Below are positions 53,656-63,971 of a stretch of DNA of 64,000 nucleotides, piece by piece (position 1 is the first letter of the stretch; each line of letters starts with the position of its first letter). The notes below the pieces were generated by a model that was not told the origin of the DNA, did not search any database, and saw only the letters and a program-made list of their open reading frames with translations. The translations under genes were made by a program, and so were the position numbers. The stretch comes from Candidatus Thalassolituus haligoni (GTDB lineage Bacteria; Pseudomonadota; Gammaproteobacteria; Pseudomonadales; Oceanobacteraceae): contig NZ_CP139482.1 of NCBI RefSeq assembly GCF_041222825.1, positions 3,138,001-3,202,000 on the forward strand, read 5' to 3'.

Positions 53656-54207
53656 TTATTGACGCATATCCACCAGAGTGGCTGCGGTTAACAAACAACC
53701 ACTGTGTAAAAAACACAGCGTCAGTGGCAGCTCTTTGCCGATGACTGCAGGCAAGGGTTGCTGTAAACCGAACAACATCAGATGCAGACCACCCGGTTGC
53801 AAGGTGACGGTTTGCCCTGCAGGCACATCCAGGCCGTCGATCTGACGCATTTTCATCACACCGTTAGCGTGGGTATGCGTGTGAATTTCAATATGATCCG
53901 CCCAGTCAGCCTTGGCCGACAGCAAGCGATCCGGCCCGGAGCCGCTGTTTTTCAAGGTCAGAAACGCTGCACTCATGCTACGTCCAGGAATCGGGGCACG
54001 CACAATGGCATCGCTGATTTTCATAGTGCTGACGGATCCAGTGTTGCCAGTCCCACTACCGGTCTCAGTCTGTCCATATGCGCTCACAGCACCCAGTGCC
54101 GCCCCCAACACCAGGCTGACTAACCGTAACCAATAAAAACCACAACGGACGAAAGGTACTGGCTGACTTCGGGTCGATAACGGGCGAATCAAGTCGCGAC
54201 GGCTCAT
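53656..54207 (-). CDS. Periplasmic copper chaperone PCu(A)C
   Basis: 183 residues. An N-terminal hydrophobic segment (LRLVSLVLGAALGAVSAYG) acts as a signal peptide. The Cu-binding pattern is visible as HIEIHTHTHANGVMKMRQ, later GGLHLMLFGL, in line with H(M)x10Mx21HxM. The family delivers Cu(I) to cytochrome oxidase CuA and similar sites. Two late Cys (CFLHSGC) are less usual for the family. It is convergent with the yacG/array side and divergent from prmA. No senC/scoI-like gene adjoins it. Confidence 0.88.
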   Translation of the reverse strand: MSRRDLIRPLSTRSQPVPFVRCGFYWLRLVSLVLGAALGAVSAYGQTETGSGTGNTGSVSTMKISDAIVRAPIPGRSMSAAFLTLKNSGSGPDRLLSAKADWADHIEIHTHTHANGVMKMRQIDGLDVPAGQTVTLQPGGLHLMLFGLQQPLPAVIGKELPLTLCFLHSGCLLTAATLVDMRQ

Positions 54208-54470
54208 AACACTATCCTTGGCTGAATCTATTGGCGGATCAAAGAGTATGTACGGGATTGTCGCAGCTGCTGATAGCCGCCGTACAGCGGCTAAATGCCG
54301 CAGGGTGTATCAGGAGAGATCCCGTGAGACTCTGGCCACTGTACGCGCCGTCTTATCAGTCAACTGGACGCTTGTTGATATTTTCGGCAAACTCCGCGCT
54401 TTGCGGCACGCCTGCACTGCCAGATCATCGGCAGCCAGACCATTCACTACCAGAGCATCGGAGACATATC

Positions 54471-55364
54471 ATGAGCCAATGGGTTCAATTACGAATTCAA
54501 GCCAAAGCAGCGCAAGTAGATGCTTGTGAAAACGCCCTGCTGGCTCTGGGTGCCTTATCCGTTACCCTGCAAGACAATGCCGACCAACCAATTCTCGAGC
54601 CTGAACTGGGCACCACCCCCCTCTGGGATGACACCCAGCTCATTGGCCTGTTTGATGCCGACACTCATACCGCTGCAATCGTGGAGCAGTTTCCCTTGAT
54701 GTTTGCCGCTGAAGGCGGTGTTGGAAGCGTCGATTTGTTATGGGAACAGGTCGAAGACAAGGACTGGGTCAGAGCCTGGATGGACACTTACAAGCCCATG
54801 CAGTTTGGCCCGCGCTTGTGGGTGTGCCCAAGTTGGTGTCAGCCACCACAACCGGATGCCGTCAACCTGCTGCTTGACCCTGGCCTGGCTTTTGGCACCG
54901 GTACGCACCCGACCACCGCGCTGTGTTTGCGCTATTTGGATGAGCATATAAAAGGTGGTGAAGAGGTTGTCGATTTTGGTTGTGGCAGCGGCATTCTTGG
55001 TATGGCAGCGCTGTTACTGGGTGCCCGTACAATGACAGGTATCGACATCGATCCCCAGGCACTGACCGCCACCCGCGACAATGCCCAGCGTAACGACATC
55101 CGTAGTGACCGTTTCGAGGTGTATTTACCACAACACACACCTGCGGTTCAGGCCGACATAACGGTCGCCAATATTCTGGCCGGGCCACTCAACGAACTGG
55201 CCCCTCAGCTGGCCCAACTGACGCGCTCCGGTGGCAAGCTGGCCCTTTCCGGGTTGCTCTCCCACCAGGCAGACGACGTTATTCAGCGTTATAACGAGTG
55301 GTTTGTGATGGATACACCAAAGCAACAGGAAGATTGGGTTATTATCTCTGGAACCCGTCGCTAG
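54471..55364 (+). CDS. prmA: Ribosomal protein L11 methyltransferase
   Basis: 297 residues from the ATG at 54471, where the family N-terminus (MSQWVQLRIQAKAAQVDACE) begins; the frame is open for another 80 codons upstream but without homology. Substrate-binding domain: VEDKDWVRAWMDTYKPMQFG. SAM site: VVDFGCGSGILGMAALLLGA with DPGLAFGTGTHPTT before it and ANILAGPLNELAPQL after. It trimethylates L11 in the cytoplasm. accC, its usual upstream partner, is missing here. The 263-bp gap upstream shows nothing else. Confidence 0.96.
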   Translation: MSQWVQLRIQAKAAQVDACENALLALGALSVTLQDNADQPILEPELGTTPLWDDTQLIGLFDADTHTAAIVEQFPLMFAAEGGVGSVDLLWEQVEDKDWVRAWMDTYKPMQFGPRLWVCPSWCQPPQPDAVNLLLDPGLAFGTGTHPTTALCLRYLDEHIKGGEEVVDFGCGSGILGMAALLLGARTMTGIDIDPQALTATRDNAQRNDIRSDRFEVYLPQHTPAVQADITVANILAGPLNELAPQLAQLTRSGGKLALSGLLSHQADDVIQRYNEWFVMDTPKQQEDWVIISGTRR

Positions 55365-55411
55365 GGAGCTGTCGGACTTATGAGCAACCTGGATAATTCT
55401 GAGGATTCATC

Positions 55412-56974
55412 ATGGCCACGCATGTGACTCGCTGCCCACATTGCCAGACCAGCTTTCGCGTCCGCGACGAACACCTCGCGATTGCGAAGGGGAATGTCCG
55501 CTGCGGCTCTTGCTTGCAAGTCTTTAATGCGTTGAATCACCTTGTGAATCCAGTTGCAGGGGCGACAAATACAGCGGCTCCGACGCACAAGCCGACGCCA
55601 GCCGAACCGGCAATCGCTGCCAAACCAGCCAGTCCCAAGCCCACCGCTCAGGCTCCGACGTCCTCAACAGCGACAAGTACAAACACCCCACCACCCGCCA
55701 CAGCCATACCAGCCGAAGTTCACGATGATTTTGATTCCGTCAATCTTGAATCCCAGCAGGAAGTATCCTCCGACGAGCTGTTCGATAACCTGTTTGGCAG
55801 TGCCGACGATGATAATCTGGACGATAACAACAGTGGTTTTCTCGACAAGGCTATCTTCGACAGTCTGAATGGCGACGACACCAGCCCCCCGGAAGCGGAA
55901 GACCGCCAGCTTGATGACGATGACCTGCTGATCCACGACGAAATGGACAGCATCGGCGAACCACACGATGGCGACGAGAGCATCTCAGACGATCCGTTTG
56001 CGGATCTGGGGTTACGTGCTCCCGAACATATTGATCGCCCAGCCCCCGGATCCGGTCTTGAAATTGACGATTCGCTGATCAACCTCGATTCCATGGATAA
56101 CCATCCGCTCAGTTACGACGTCAGCAAACCGGAAAACATCGAGGAAGAGGAAGATGACGACGAAGCCTGGGCCAGAGCGCTGCTTGATGACGACTCACCA
56201 CCGGAAGAAATTACCCGTGAGCTTGGTCTGGTTACCACTCGCAGCGAGGAAGCACAATTCAAACGCCCCGCCGCCACCGTCGCCATACCAGAAAATGCGG
56301 AAGACGACGAACCTCCTTCCGCAAACAAAACACCCATCAGCTTCGCCCTGGCTGACGAGCAACCAGAAGACCAGAGCAATACCGATTACCGCGCTGACAA
56401 TGGCTTGCCTCCCGGCTTTGGACAACCGCCTCGTCACCAGCAGTTGACAGGTAACATTCAGGCAACCCCGCTGCAACTGGATGCTGAAAAGCAAAAACGG
56501 GCCAAAACCGGTTGGTTGGTCGCCACCGTAGCGTTGCTGGTGTTGCTGGCCGGTCAAGTGCTGTATTTCAATTTTGACCAGTGGGCAAGAACTCCGAGCT
56601 GGCGTCCGGTATACCAGTCGCTCTGTTCCGTATTTGGTTGCCGTTTGCCACATGTTCAGGATGTGCGTTCCATGTCGACCCGTAACCTGGTGGTGCGCTC
56701 CCACCCGGCCATTGCCAATGCTTTGGTGGTCGATACACTGATATTGAACAACTCTGAATTTGACCAGCCATTTCCTGACCTGGCATTGATATTCAGGGAT
56801 TTGAACGAAAATGTTATTGCCAGCCGCCAGTTTACGCCGGCGGAATACCTCGCCGGAGAAGTTGCCGGTCAAAGCAGCATGCCCAGCAAAACGCCAGTAC
56901 ACGTCGCGCTCGAAATTCTTGATCCAGGGCAAAATGCTGTCAGCTATGCCGTGCAACTGGTGGATAATCAATAA
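55412..56974 (+). CDS. DUF3426 zinc-ribbon membrane protein
   Basis: 520 residues. The MJ0042-type zinc ribbon (TRCPHCQTSFRVRDEHLAIA with GNVRCGSCLQVFNAL) opens the protein. A long acidic, disordered stretch (about 60-340, rich in Asp, Glu, Pro) follows, then one membrane helix (GWLVATVALLVLLAGQVLYF, about 367-388) and the C-terminal DUF3426 domain (VRSHPAIANALVVDTLILNN, FPDLALIFRDLNENVIASRQ). Such proteins regularly stand between prmA and dusB in gammaproteobacteria; their function is unknown. It starts 47 bp after prmA. Confidence 0.9.
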   Translation: MATHVTRCPHCQTSFRVRDEHLAIAKGNVRCGSCLQVFNALNHLVNPVAGATNTAAPTHKPTPAEPAIAAKPASPKPTAQAPTSSTATSTNTPPPATAIPAEVHDDFDSVNLESQQEVSSDELFDNLFGSADDDNLDDNNSGFLDKAIFDSLNGDDTSPPEAEDRQLDDDDLLIHDEMDSIGEPHDGDESISDDPFADLGLRAPEHIDRPAPGSGLEIDDSLINLDSMDNHPLSYDVSKPENIEEEEDDDEAWARALLDDDSPPEEITRELGLVTTRSEEAQFKRPAATVAIPENAEDDEPPSANKTPISFALADEQPEDQSNTDYRADNGLPPGFGQPPRHQQLTGNIQATPLQLDAEKQKRAKTGWLVATVALLVLLAGQVLYFNFDQWARTPSWRPVYQSLCSVFGCRLPHVQDVRSMSTRNLVVRSHPAIANALVVDTLILNNSEFDQPFPDLALIFRDLNENVIASRQFTPAEYLAGEVAGQSSMPSKTPVHVALEILDPGQNAVSYAVQLVDNQ

Positions 56975-57105
56975 CCGGCAGATGGGTGGCCAACTGTAAG
57001 AAAAATGACATATTTGTTGGCAAAGTGGTCTTTATTCAACCGATTCATCCGAGTATGATAGCGCCACTTTTTTCCGCACACTTTTTGATCAGCTCATAAT
57101 TATTC

Positions 57106-58095
57106 ATGCCCACAATTGGTAAATACACGCTAACCAGCCCGGCCGTGCTGGCACCGATGGCGGGGGTGACTGACCTTCCATTTCGTCGCCTGTGTCGACA
57201 TCTCGGCGCTGGCCTTGTTGTCGGCGAAATGATTGCTGCCAACCCCGACCTGCGCGCTACCCGCAAGTCACGGCAACGACTGGATCACAGCGGCGAACCA
57301 GAGCCGGTTGCTATCCAGATTGCCGGGGGGGATCCGGAATCACTGGCAGAATGTGCTCGTTACTCCGTGGCGCACGGAGCCCATATTGTCGATATCAACA
57401 TGGGCTGTCCGGCCAAAAAAGTGTGTAACAAGGCCGCTGGCTCGGCACTGATGAAAGATGAAGGCCTGGTACGAGACATATTACAAGCCGTTGTCGAAGC
57501 CGTTGATGTCCCGGTAACGCTGAAAATGCGTACTGGCTGGGAACCTGAACATCGTAATGCAGACGTGATCGCAACGCTGGCGGAAGAACTCGGTATCCAG
57601 TCGTTGGCGATTCATGGCCGTACCCGTGCCTGCGGCTACAAGAACACCGTCGAGTACGACACCATTCGTGCAATCAAGCAGTCGGTGTCCATTCCGGTGT
57701 TCGCCAACGGTGACATTACCTCTCCACAGAAAGCGGTTGAGGTCATGGACTATACCGGTGCCGATGGCGTCTTGATCGGTCGTGCAGCCCAGGGAAATCC
57801 CTGGATTTTTCGGCAAATCAATCATTTTTTGGCCACCGGAGCAGAGCCGCAAGCGCCTCGGCCAGATGAGATTTACAACACCCTGCGGGATCACCTGCAG
57901 GCTTTGTACGCCTTTTATGGCGACTACCTTGGGCTACGTATTGCCCGCAAGCACGTTGGCTGGTATCTCGCCAACCAACCCGGTGGTGAACAGTTTCGCC
58001 GCCAGTTCAATCAGTTGAATTCCATCGACGAACAAGGACACGCCGTTCGTCAGTTTTTCCTGGGGATCAGGAACTCGAGGGAGATTGCAGCATGA
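57106..58095 (+). CDS. dusB: tRNA-dihydrouridine synthase B
   Basis: 329 residues, an FMN-dependent enzyme that reduces uridines in the tRNA D-loop. [37 protein letters not shown], the catalytic Cys in [20 protein letters not shown], and [20 protein letters not shown] are typical. The stop overlaps fis by 4 bp. dusB-fis is one operon in gammaproteobacteria. A possible -10 TATGAT (57053-57058) is upstream with no clear -35. Confidence 0.97.
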   Translation: MPTIGKYTLTSPAVLAPMAGVTDLPFRRLCRHLGAGLVVGEMIAANPDLRATRKSRQRLDHSGEPEPVAIQIAGGDPESLAECARYSVAHGAHIVDINMGCPAKKVCNKAAGSALMKDEGLVRDILQAVVEAVDVPVTLKMRTGWEPEHRNADVIATLAEELGIQSLAIHGRTRACGYKNTVEYDTIRAIKQSVSIPVFANGDITSPQKAVEVMDYTGADGVLIGRAAQGNPWIFRQINHFLATGAEPQAPRPDEIYNTLRDHLQALYAFYGDYLGLRIARKHVGWYLANQPGGEQFRRQFNQLNSIDEQGHAVRQFFLGIRNSREIAA

Positions 58096-58406
58096 ACACC
58101 CAAGCATATATCAAGAAGGTTGATACGGTGACCGAACCAGCAGAACAGCACATCCGATTGGAAACACCCGTGGCGTCAAACCAGACCCTGCGTGACAGTG
58201 TCGAAAAAGCGTTACAGAACTATTTCGACCAGCTTGATGGCCAGGAAGTGGCCGGTATCTACGACATGGTCCTGTCGGAGGTGGAAGTGCCACTACTCGA
58301 AACCGTCATGAAATACACCCGCGACAATCAAACCAAGGCCTCTGTTGTGCTTGGTCTGAACCGTGGCACACTGCGCAAGAAACTCAAGCAGTACGGCATG
58401 CTCTAA
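58092..58406 (+). CDS. fis: Nucleoid-associated regulator Fis
   Basis: 104 residues. The C-terminal helix-turn-helix is nearly invariant ([20 protein letters not shown] then KKLKQYGML), and [20 protein letters not shown] forms the dimer helices. It bends DNA and regulates stable RNA and many growth-phase genes. It overlaps dusB by 4 bp, so expression is coupled, and it ends in a terminator. Confidence 0.97.
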   Translation: MNTQAYIKKVDTVTEPAEQHIRLETPVASNQTLRDSVEKALQNYFDQLDGQEVAGIYDMVLSEVEVPLLETVMKYTRDNQTKASVVLGLNRGTLRKKLKQYGML

Positions 58407-58426
58407 TACGCGCATGAACAGATAAG

Positions 58427-58449
58427 AGCGGCTGCAAGGCCGCTTTTTG
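58427..58449 (+). terminator. Intrinsic terminator after fis
   Basis: AGCGGC (58427-58432) and GCCGCT (58439-58444) pair across TGCAAG and are followed by TTTTTGTTTTT. It separates dusB-fis from purH. Confidence 0.9.
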
Positions 58450-58496
58450 TTTTTCAGACTTCGACTAATGTCAGCCAACCCGTTGCCAGGAATACC

Positions 58497-60125
58497 ATGA
58501 GCCACAGCACTCCAACCGCACCGTCCCAGTCAGGCAACACGCCTGTTCGCCGCGCCTTGATCAGCGTATCCGATAAAACCGGCATTGTTGAATTTGCCCA
58601 GTCCCTGGTCGAGCTGGGAGTCGAAATTCTCTCCACCGGTGGTACTTACAAACTGCTGTGTGACAACCAGGTAGCGGCAGTGGAAGTCTCTGACTACACC
58701 GGCTTCCCGGAAATGATGGATGGTCGCGTCAAGACCCTGCACCCGAAAGTACACGGCGGCATCCTGGCTCGACGCGGACAGGACGATGCCGTTATGACTG
58801 AGCATGGCATCCATGCCATTGATATGGTGGTAGTCAACCTGTATCCGTTCGCCGCTACCGTCGCCCGCCCGGATTGCGACCTGCCGCTGGCGATTGAAAA
58901 TATTGATATCGGCGGCCCGACCATGGTGCGTTCTGCCGCCAAAAATCACGCACACGTCGCTATTCTGGTGAACGCAACGGATTACAACAGTGTACTCGCC
59001 GAACTCACGTCCGGCGGCCTGTGTTACAAGACCCGTTTCGCGCTGGCATTAAAAGCGTTTGAACACACAGCGGCCTACGATGGCATGATTGCTAACTACC
59101 TCGGCACCATCAACCAGTCCGAAGAAACACTTGGCGTCGCAAACCGCCTGCACTTCCCGCAGACCTTCAACAGCCAGTTCATCAAGGCGCAGGACATGCG
59201 TTACGGTGAAAACCCGCACCAGCAAGCGGCCTTCTACGTGGAAGCCAATCCACAAGAAGCGTCTATCGCTACCGCCAAACAGCTGCAGGGGAAAGAGCTG
59301 TCGTATAACAATGTTGCCGATACCGATGCCGCCCTGGAATGCGTCAAGTCGTTTACCAAACCCGCCTGTGTGATCGTCAAGCACGCCAACCCTTGTGGGG
59401 TAGCGGTTGTGCCGGAAGACGACGGTGGTATTCGTAAAGCCTACGATCTGGCATTTGCTACGGATACCGAATCGGCCTTTGGTGGCATTATTGCCTTTAA
59501 CCGCGCACTGGATGCCGACACCGCCAAAGCCATTGTCGAGCGTCAGTTTGTCGAAGTGATCATCGCGCCATCGGTCAGTGCCGAAGCCGCAGCCATCATC
59601 GAAGCCAAGAAAAACGTCCGCCTGCTGGAGTGCGGCCAGTGGTCAACCGAACGCGTCCAGGCATTGGACTTCAAACGGGTGAACGGTGGCTTGCTGGTGC
59701 AACAGCGCGACCATGGCATGATCAACGTCGATGACCTCAAAGTAGTCACCAAACGCGCCCCAACCGAAGCAGAACTGAACGACCTGGTGTTTGCCTGGAA
59801 AGTGGCCAAGTTTGTTAAATCCAATGCCATTGTCTACGCTAAAAACCGCCAGACGGTCGGGGTGGGTGCTGGCCAGATGAGCCGGGTAAATTCTGCCCGT
59901 ATCGCGGCCATCAAGGCTGAACATGCCGGTCTGCCGGTCGAAGGGGCAGTCATGGCATCGGACGCATTCTTCCCGTTCCGCGACGGCATCGACAATGCTG
60001 CGGCCAATGGCATCAAAGCCATCATCCAGCCCGGAGGTTCGATCCGTGATGACGAAGTCATTGCGGCTGCCGACGAAGCAGGCATCGCCATGGTATTTAC
60101 CGGGATGCGCCACTTCCGTCATTGA
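58497..60125 (+). CDS. purH: Bifunctional AICAR transformylase / IMP cyclohydrolase
   Basis: 542 residues. It catalyses the last two steps of IMP synthesis. N-terminal cyclohydrolase domain: [50 protein letters not shown]-terminal transformylase: [34 protein letters not shown] with the catalytic Lys-His, and [20 protein letters not shown]. There is an N-terminal extension of about 15 residues rich in Ser/Thr/Pro. It is followed by purD after 95 bp. Confidence 0.97.
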   Translation: MSHSTPTAPSQSGNTPVRRALISVSDKTGIVEFAQSLVELGVEILSTGGTYKLLCDNQVAAVEVSDYTGFPEMMDGRVKTLHPKVHGGILARRGQDDAVMTEHGIHAIDMVVVNLYPFAATVARPDCDLPLAIENIDIGGPTMVRSAAKNHAHVAILVNATDYNSVLAELTSGGLCYKTRFALALKAFEHTAAYDGMIANYLGTINQSEETLGVANRLHFPQTFNSQFIKAQDMRYGENPHQQAAFYVEANPQEASIATAKQLQGKELSYNNVADTDAALECVKSFTKPACVIVKHANPCGVAVVPEDDGGIRKAYDLAFATDTESAFGGIIAFNRALDADTAKAIVERQFVEVIIAPSVSAEAAAIIEAKKNVRLLECGQWSTERVQALDFKRVNGGLLVQQRDHGMINVDDLKVVTKRAPTEAELNDLVFAWKVAKFVKSNAIVYAKNRQTVGVGAGQMSRVNSARIAAIKAEHAGLPVEGAVMASDAFFPFRDGIDNAAANGIKAIIQPGGSIRDDEVIAAADEAGIAMVFTGMRHFRH

Positions 60126-60176
60126 TAAATAGCCGGATGTCAGACATCAGCGGCAAATATCAGAATACATCATTGT

Positions 60177-60204
60177 GCCAGCCGTCGGATTTCCGACGAC
60201 TGGC
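60177..60204 (+). other. Intercistronic hairpin between purH and purD
   Basis: GCCAGCCGTCGG (60177-60188) and CCGACGACTGGC (60193-60204) pair through 12 positions with one mismatch around an ATTT loop. The GGAG of the purD ribosome binding site (60210-60213) begins six bases later. There is no T run, so it is not a simple terminator. Confidence 0.6.
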
Positions 60205-60220
60205 TGTTCGGAGTACCAAT

Positions 60221-61522
60221 ATGCAAGTATTGATCATAGGTTCGGGTGGCCGCGAACATGCGTTAGCCTGGAAAGTCCTGCAATCGCCGCAGGTAACAAA
60301 AGTTTTCGTGGCGCCGGGTAACGCCGGTACCGCACGCGAAGCCAATATGGAAAACGTCGCCATTGACGTGATGGATTTCGATGGCTTACAGCAGTTTGCG
60401 CAAACCAACAATATCGGCCTCACCATCGTTGGCCCTGAAGCGCCTTTGGTTGGCGGAGTGGTTAACCAGTTTCAGGCAGCAGGCCTGAAAATCTTTGGCC
60501 CCTCTGCCGGAGCAGCCCAGCTGGAAGGTTCCAAGGCTTTCACCAAGGACTTCCTGGCTCGGCAGCAGATCCCCACCGCAGACTACCAGAACTTCACCGA
60601 GCTTGAACCAGCGCTGGCGTATCTGCGTGAAAAGGGCGCACCGATTGTGGTCAAGGCGGATGGCCTGGCGGCCGGCAAAGGCGTGATCGTCGCAGAAACC
60701 CTGGCTCAGGCCGAAGCGGCCGTACAGGACATGCTGTCCGGCAATGCCTTTGGTGATGCCGGTTGCCGGGTGGTGATTGAAGAATTCCTCAGTGGTGAAG
60801 AGGCTTCATTTATTGTCATGGTTGATGGCAAGAATGTACTGACCATGGCCACCAGCCAGGATCACAAACGGGTTGGCAATGGCGACACTGGCCCCAACAC
60901 TGGCGGTATGGGTGCCTATTCCCCGGCCCCGGTTGTGACGACAGCCATTCACGATCGCATTATGCAAGAAGTCATCTACCCGACCGTTCAGGGCATGGCC
61001 GCAGAAGGCAACGATTACACCGGCTTCCTCTATGCTGGCCTGATGATTGATGCCACCGGCACGCCCAAGGTGATTGAATATAACTGCCGGTTTGGTGATC
61101 CGGAAACCCAGCCAATCATGCTGCGGATGAAATCCGACCTGGTGGCTCATTGCCTGGCTGCGCTGGAAGGCCAGCTGGATAGCGAAACAGCCGATTGGGA
61201 TGACCGCCCGGCACTGGGCGTAGTACTGGCTGCCGGTGGTTATCCGGCCGACTACCGCAAGGGCGATGTTATCTCACTGCCCGACGACGACGGCACCAAT
61301 CGCAAGATATTCCATGCCGGAACCCAAACTGCGGACAATGGCGATGTATTGACCGCAGGCGGACGTGTACTCTGTGCCACCGCACTGGGTAACACCGTCG
61401 GTGAGGCCCAACAGGCCGCTTATGAGCTGGCGCAGCGGGTTAGCTGGCAAGATATGTTTTATCGTACCGACATTGGCTATCGTGCCATTACACGGGAAAA
61501 CAGTAACAACACGGCACTATAA
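60221..61522 (+). CDS. purD: Phosphoribosylamine-glycine ligase
   Basis: 433 residues from the ATG at 60221 (GGAG upstream); the longer frame back to purH is ignored because the family begins with MQVLIIGSGGREHALAWKV. It is an ATP-grasp ligase that makes GAR in purine synthesis. Blocks are VFVAPGNAGTAREAN, FGPSAGAAQLEGSKAFTKDF, IVVKADGLAAGKGVIVAETL, GPNTGGMGAYSPAPVV and YNCRFGDPETQPIMLRM. Complete. Confidence 0.97.
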   Translation: MQVLIIGSGGREHALAWKVLQSPQVTKVFVAPGNAGTAREANMENVAIDVMDFDGLQQFAQTNNIGLTIVGPEAPLVGGVVNQFQAAGLKIFGPSAGAAQLEGSKAFTKDFLARQQIPTADYQNFTELEPALAYLREKGAPIVVKADGLAAGKGVIVAETLAQAEAAVQDMLSGNAFGDAGCRVVIEEFLSGEEASFIVMVDGKNVLTMATSQDHKRVGNGDTGPNTGGMGAYSPAPVVTTAIHDRIMQEVIYPTVQGMAAEGNDYTGFLYAGLMIDATGTPKVIEYNCRFGDPETQPIMLRMKSDLVAHCLAALEGQLDSETADWDDRPALGVVLAAGGYPADYRKGDVISLPDDDGTNRKIFHAGTQTADNGDVLTAGGRVLCATALGNTVGEAQQAAYELAQRVSWQDMFYRTDIGYRAITRENSNNTAL

Positions 61523-61616
61523 TCCAATACAACCCATCCGGTACCACAATTCTGTACCACAACGCGTGGCAGGGCAGATTTTTATTGCTGCCCTGTCAGA
61601 CTCGCAAGGGATTCCC

Positions 61617-63971
61617 ATGGCAGATCTGGCAAAAAGGCTATTTGATTCATCATGGTTAGCGGGACTGCTCTGGCTACTATGCCTAAGCAACAGTAGCTGG
61701 GCCAGCAGTCCGGTGCTGATTCCGGAAAGTGATTTTAATCATTCGATCAGTAGCTACGTCTCGATCCTGGAAGACCCGGAATCGTCGTTATCCATTGACG
61801 ATATACTGACCCAGCAAGTCCAATTGCGCTTTACTCCAAGCCATTCCGAGAACCTCCATTTTGGGGTCAGCCATTCCACCTTCTGGCTACGCATCAGTCT
61901 TTATAATCCGTTTCCGATAGATAAGCAGGTCATCCTGGCGCTGTCCAATAACCATATTCCGTCAGTATCCATGTTTGATATCAGTCGCAGTGATGCTATC
62001 ACTGTTATCAATGGTTTTACCGCCCCTTCCGGTAGTTATCAGCAGGCCCACCCGTTCTTGTTAACGTTACCGGCAATGACAACACAAAGTTATCTGCTGT
62101 CGTTGTCGAGCGGCGGCCTGATCAATACCGATGTACGGCTGATGACACCACAACGTTTTCTGCAAAACGAACAGTGTCAATCCATTTTGATTGGCTTGGT
62201 CGCTGGCTGGTTAATGGCAACCGCAGCTTACTTTATCAATCTGGCCTTAACGCGCCGCTCTTGGCTAGCCTGGTGTGCATCGGGCTACTGTCTGGCATCA
62301 ACAGTATTTATGGTTAGCTGGCTGGGCCAGTTGGGTTTGTTACTGAATATTGACCTCGAGCATTCGGAAATTGTTACCGAGCTGGCCACCGGTGCCGCCA
62401 TTGCCAGCCAATCTCTGGCGGTCTACTTCCTTGGCTGGAAAGGCCAGCATGCCCGGTTGTTCCGTCAGATATTACTGGGCAGTACCGGCTTATCAATCCT
62501 CGGCACCATACTGCTAACGTCCTTGTCCGGCAGCTATAGCGAAACTCTGGCCCCCCTCCTGGTGATCTTGATGCAATTGATCCTGGCGATCTTGCTCGGC
62601 ATCGGCAGCAGTCGCCACCCATCAGCACAGCGTTGGTTCCTGACTGGCACCATGGCCAATCTTGGCGGTGTATTACTGATCCTGTTCATCAGCAATAACC
62701 TGTTGGAGTTTGATTCCATCAATAACTGGATGGCATTGTTGTTACCGTCCGTTATGACCGCCTGTATGGTCATGGCCGTTTTGCGCCTGACCCGCAAGAG
62801 TGACCAGTTTCTGGAATCGCCCAACCGTGGCGTTGCGATCAACCCCGCGATCCTGTCACAAATCAGCCACGAACTGCGCACTCCTATCAACGGCGTGCTC
62901 GGCATGAATGAATTATTGTCGGACACCCCACTGACCGATAACCAGCGTGATTTCACCGAAACCATTGCTCAGGCCGGGCGGGAAATGCTGCACGTCGCCA
63001 ACGAAATTTCGGTACTGGCCAAGATTCAGGATGATCATCTGGAGCTGGACACCCGTGCCTTTGATCTGGTCTCCCTGACCAATCAGGTACTGGTGCATTT
63101 TCAACTGGAAGCCAACCGTAAACAGGTTGAACTGATGGTTGACCAGGAAGAAGATCTGCCAGCTCGACTGGTGGGTGACCGTAATCGTCTGCAAACCCTG
63201 TTGCATAACCTCTACGCCCGACTGCTGGCCTACACTGAACAAGGTGAAATCAGCACGCACTTAAGCCCGCTACGCAACAACCGGGGCCAGGTTCATGGTG
63301 TGTCGATCCAGATTCAGTTACATGGCACCATCACCAATCGCGACGATTTGAGAATCATGCTGGATCTGCTCTGCAGCACCCATCACACAAACGGCGAAAC
63401 GCCCTGGAATCTGACCGTCAGCCGTCATCTGATCCGCTTTATGAAGGCATCGCTGGAAATGGAAAGCCTGACGACCCAGGCGGGTTCTCTTACCCTGTAC
63501 CTGCCACTGGAGCCTGAAAGCGCAGAAACATCGGTGCAGCCGGGCCACGATGACAGTCTGATTGGTATGCACATCCTGATCGTTGACGATAACGCCTCGC
63601 TCAGGAAAGTAATTGAAAAGCAGATCCGACGTTGGGGAGTGCGTGTTGAAAGCACCTACAGCGGCAAGGAAGCCCTGGCCATGCTGCGTAATCAGGCAGC
63701 TACCGGACATGCGTTTGATGGTGCCATCATTGACCAGGATATGCCGGTCATGAACGGGCTTGAACTGATGCAACGCATTCAGGATGACGCCTCGATCAGC
63801 CCCAAGCCCAACGTATTAATGCTCACGGGTCTCAGCATCAGCTCGGTCAGAGAACAGGCCCATGCGGTTGAAATCTATCATCTGTTAGCCAAGCCTGCCA
63901 GTGGCGAACGCCTGAAGCGGGCACTGCTGGAACTCAAGTATCGTCCGCAACGACCGTCCAGTACCCACTGA
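61617..63971 (+). CDS. 7TMR-DISM hybrid sensor kinase with degenerate ATP-binding domain
   Basis: 784 residues from the ATG at 61617; the longer frame overlaps purD. A signal peptide or first helix (LAGLLWLLCLSNSSWASSP) precedes a periplasmic 7TMR-DISMED2 domain (FGVSHSTFWLRISLYNPF), then seven helices (about 190-395), HisKA with His418 in LSQISHELRTPINGVLGMNE, an ATPase region, and a receiver (LIVDDNASLRKVIEKQIRRW) with Asp706 in IIDQDMPVMNGLEL and Lys in LAKPAS. The ATPase N-box reads HNLYARLLAYTEQGEI (the usual second Asn is Arg) and no DxGxG is seen. It may depend on a partner kinase. Confidence 0.88.
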   Translation: MADLAKRLFDSSWLAGLLWLLCLSNSSWASSPVLIPESDFNHSISSYVSILEDPESSLSIDDILTQQVQLRFTPSHSENLHFGVSHSTFWLRISLYNPFPIDKQVILALSNNHIPSVSMFDISRSDAITVINGFTAPSGSYQQAHPFLLTLPAMTTQSYLLSLSSGGLINTDVRLMTPQRFLQNEQCQSILIGLVAGWLMATAAYFINLALTRRSWLAWCASGYCLASTVFMVSWLGQLGLLLNIDLEHSEIVTELATGAAIASQSLAVYFLGWKGQHARLFRQILLGSTGLSILGTILLTSLSGSYSETLAPLLVILMQLILAILLGIGSSRHPSAQRWFLTGTMANLGGVLLILFISNNLLEFDSINNWMALLLPSVMTACMVMAVLRLTRKSDQFLESPNRGVAINPAILSQISHELRTPINGVLGMNELLSDTPLTDNQRDFTETIAQAGREMLHVANEISVLAKIQDDHLELDTRAFDLVSLTNQVLVHFQLEANRKQVELMVDQEEDLPARLVGDRNRLQTLLHNLYARLLAYTEQGEISTHLSPLRNNRGQVHGVSIQIQLHGTITNRDDLRIMLDLLCSTHHTNGETPWNLTVSRHLIRFMKASLEMESLTTQAGSLTLYLPLEPESAETSVQPGHDDSLIGMHILIVDDNASLRKVIEKQIRRWGVRVESTYSGKEALAMLRNQAATGHAFDGAIIDQDMPVMNGLELMQRIQDDASISPKPNVLMLTGLSISSVREQAHAVEIYHLLAKPASGERLKRALLELKYRPQRPSSTH

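Noticed and set aside
52879..53662. Periodic frames reading MAAGTPKHPGRRAAAPANGC-type repeats
   Set aside because: Start codons lie inside repeat units without ribosome binding sites, the frame is broken by the 92- and 98-bp units, and the reverse strand is equally open.
54231..54470. N-terminal extension of prmA by 80 codons
   Set aside because: The PrmA family begins at MSQWVQLRI; the upstream part has no homology and no good start signal.
61365..61616. Longer start of the hybrid kinase
   Set aside because: It overlaps the purD 3' end and lacks a signal segment; the start at 61617 opens a clear hydrophobic leader.
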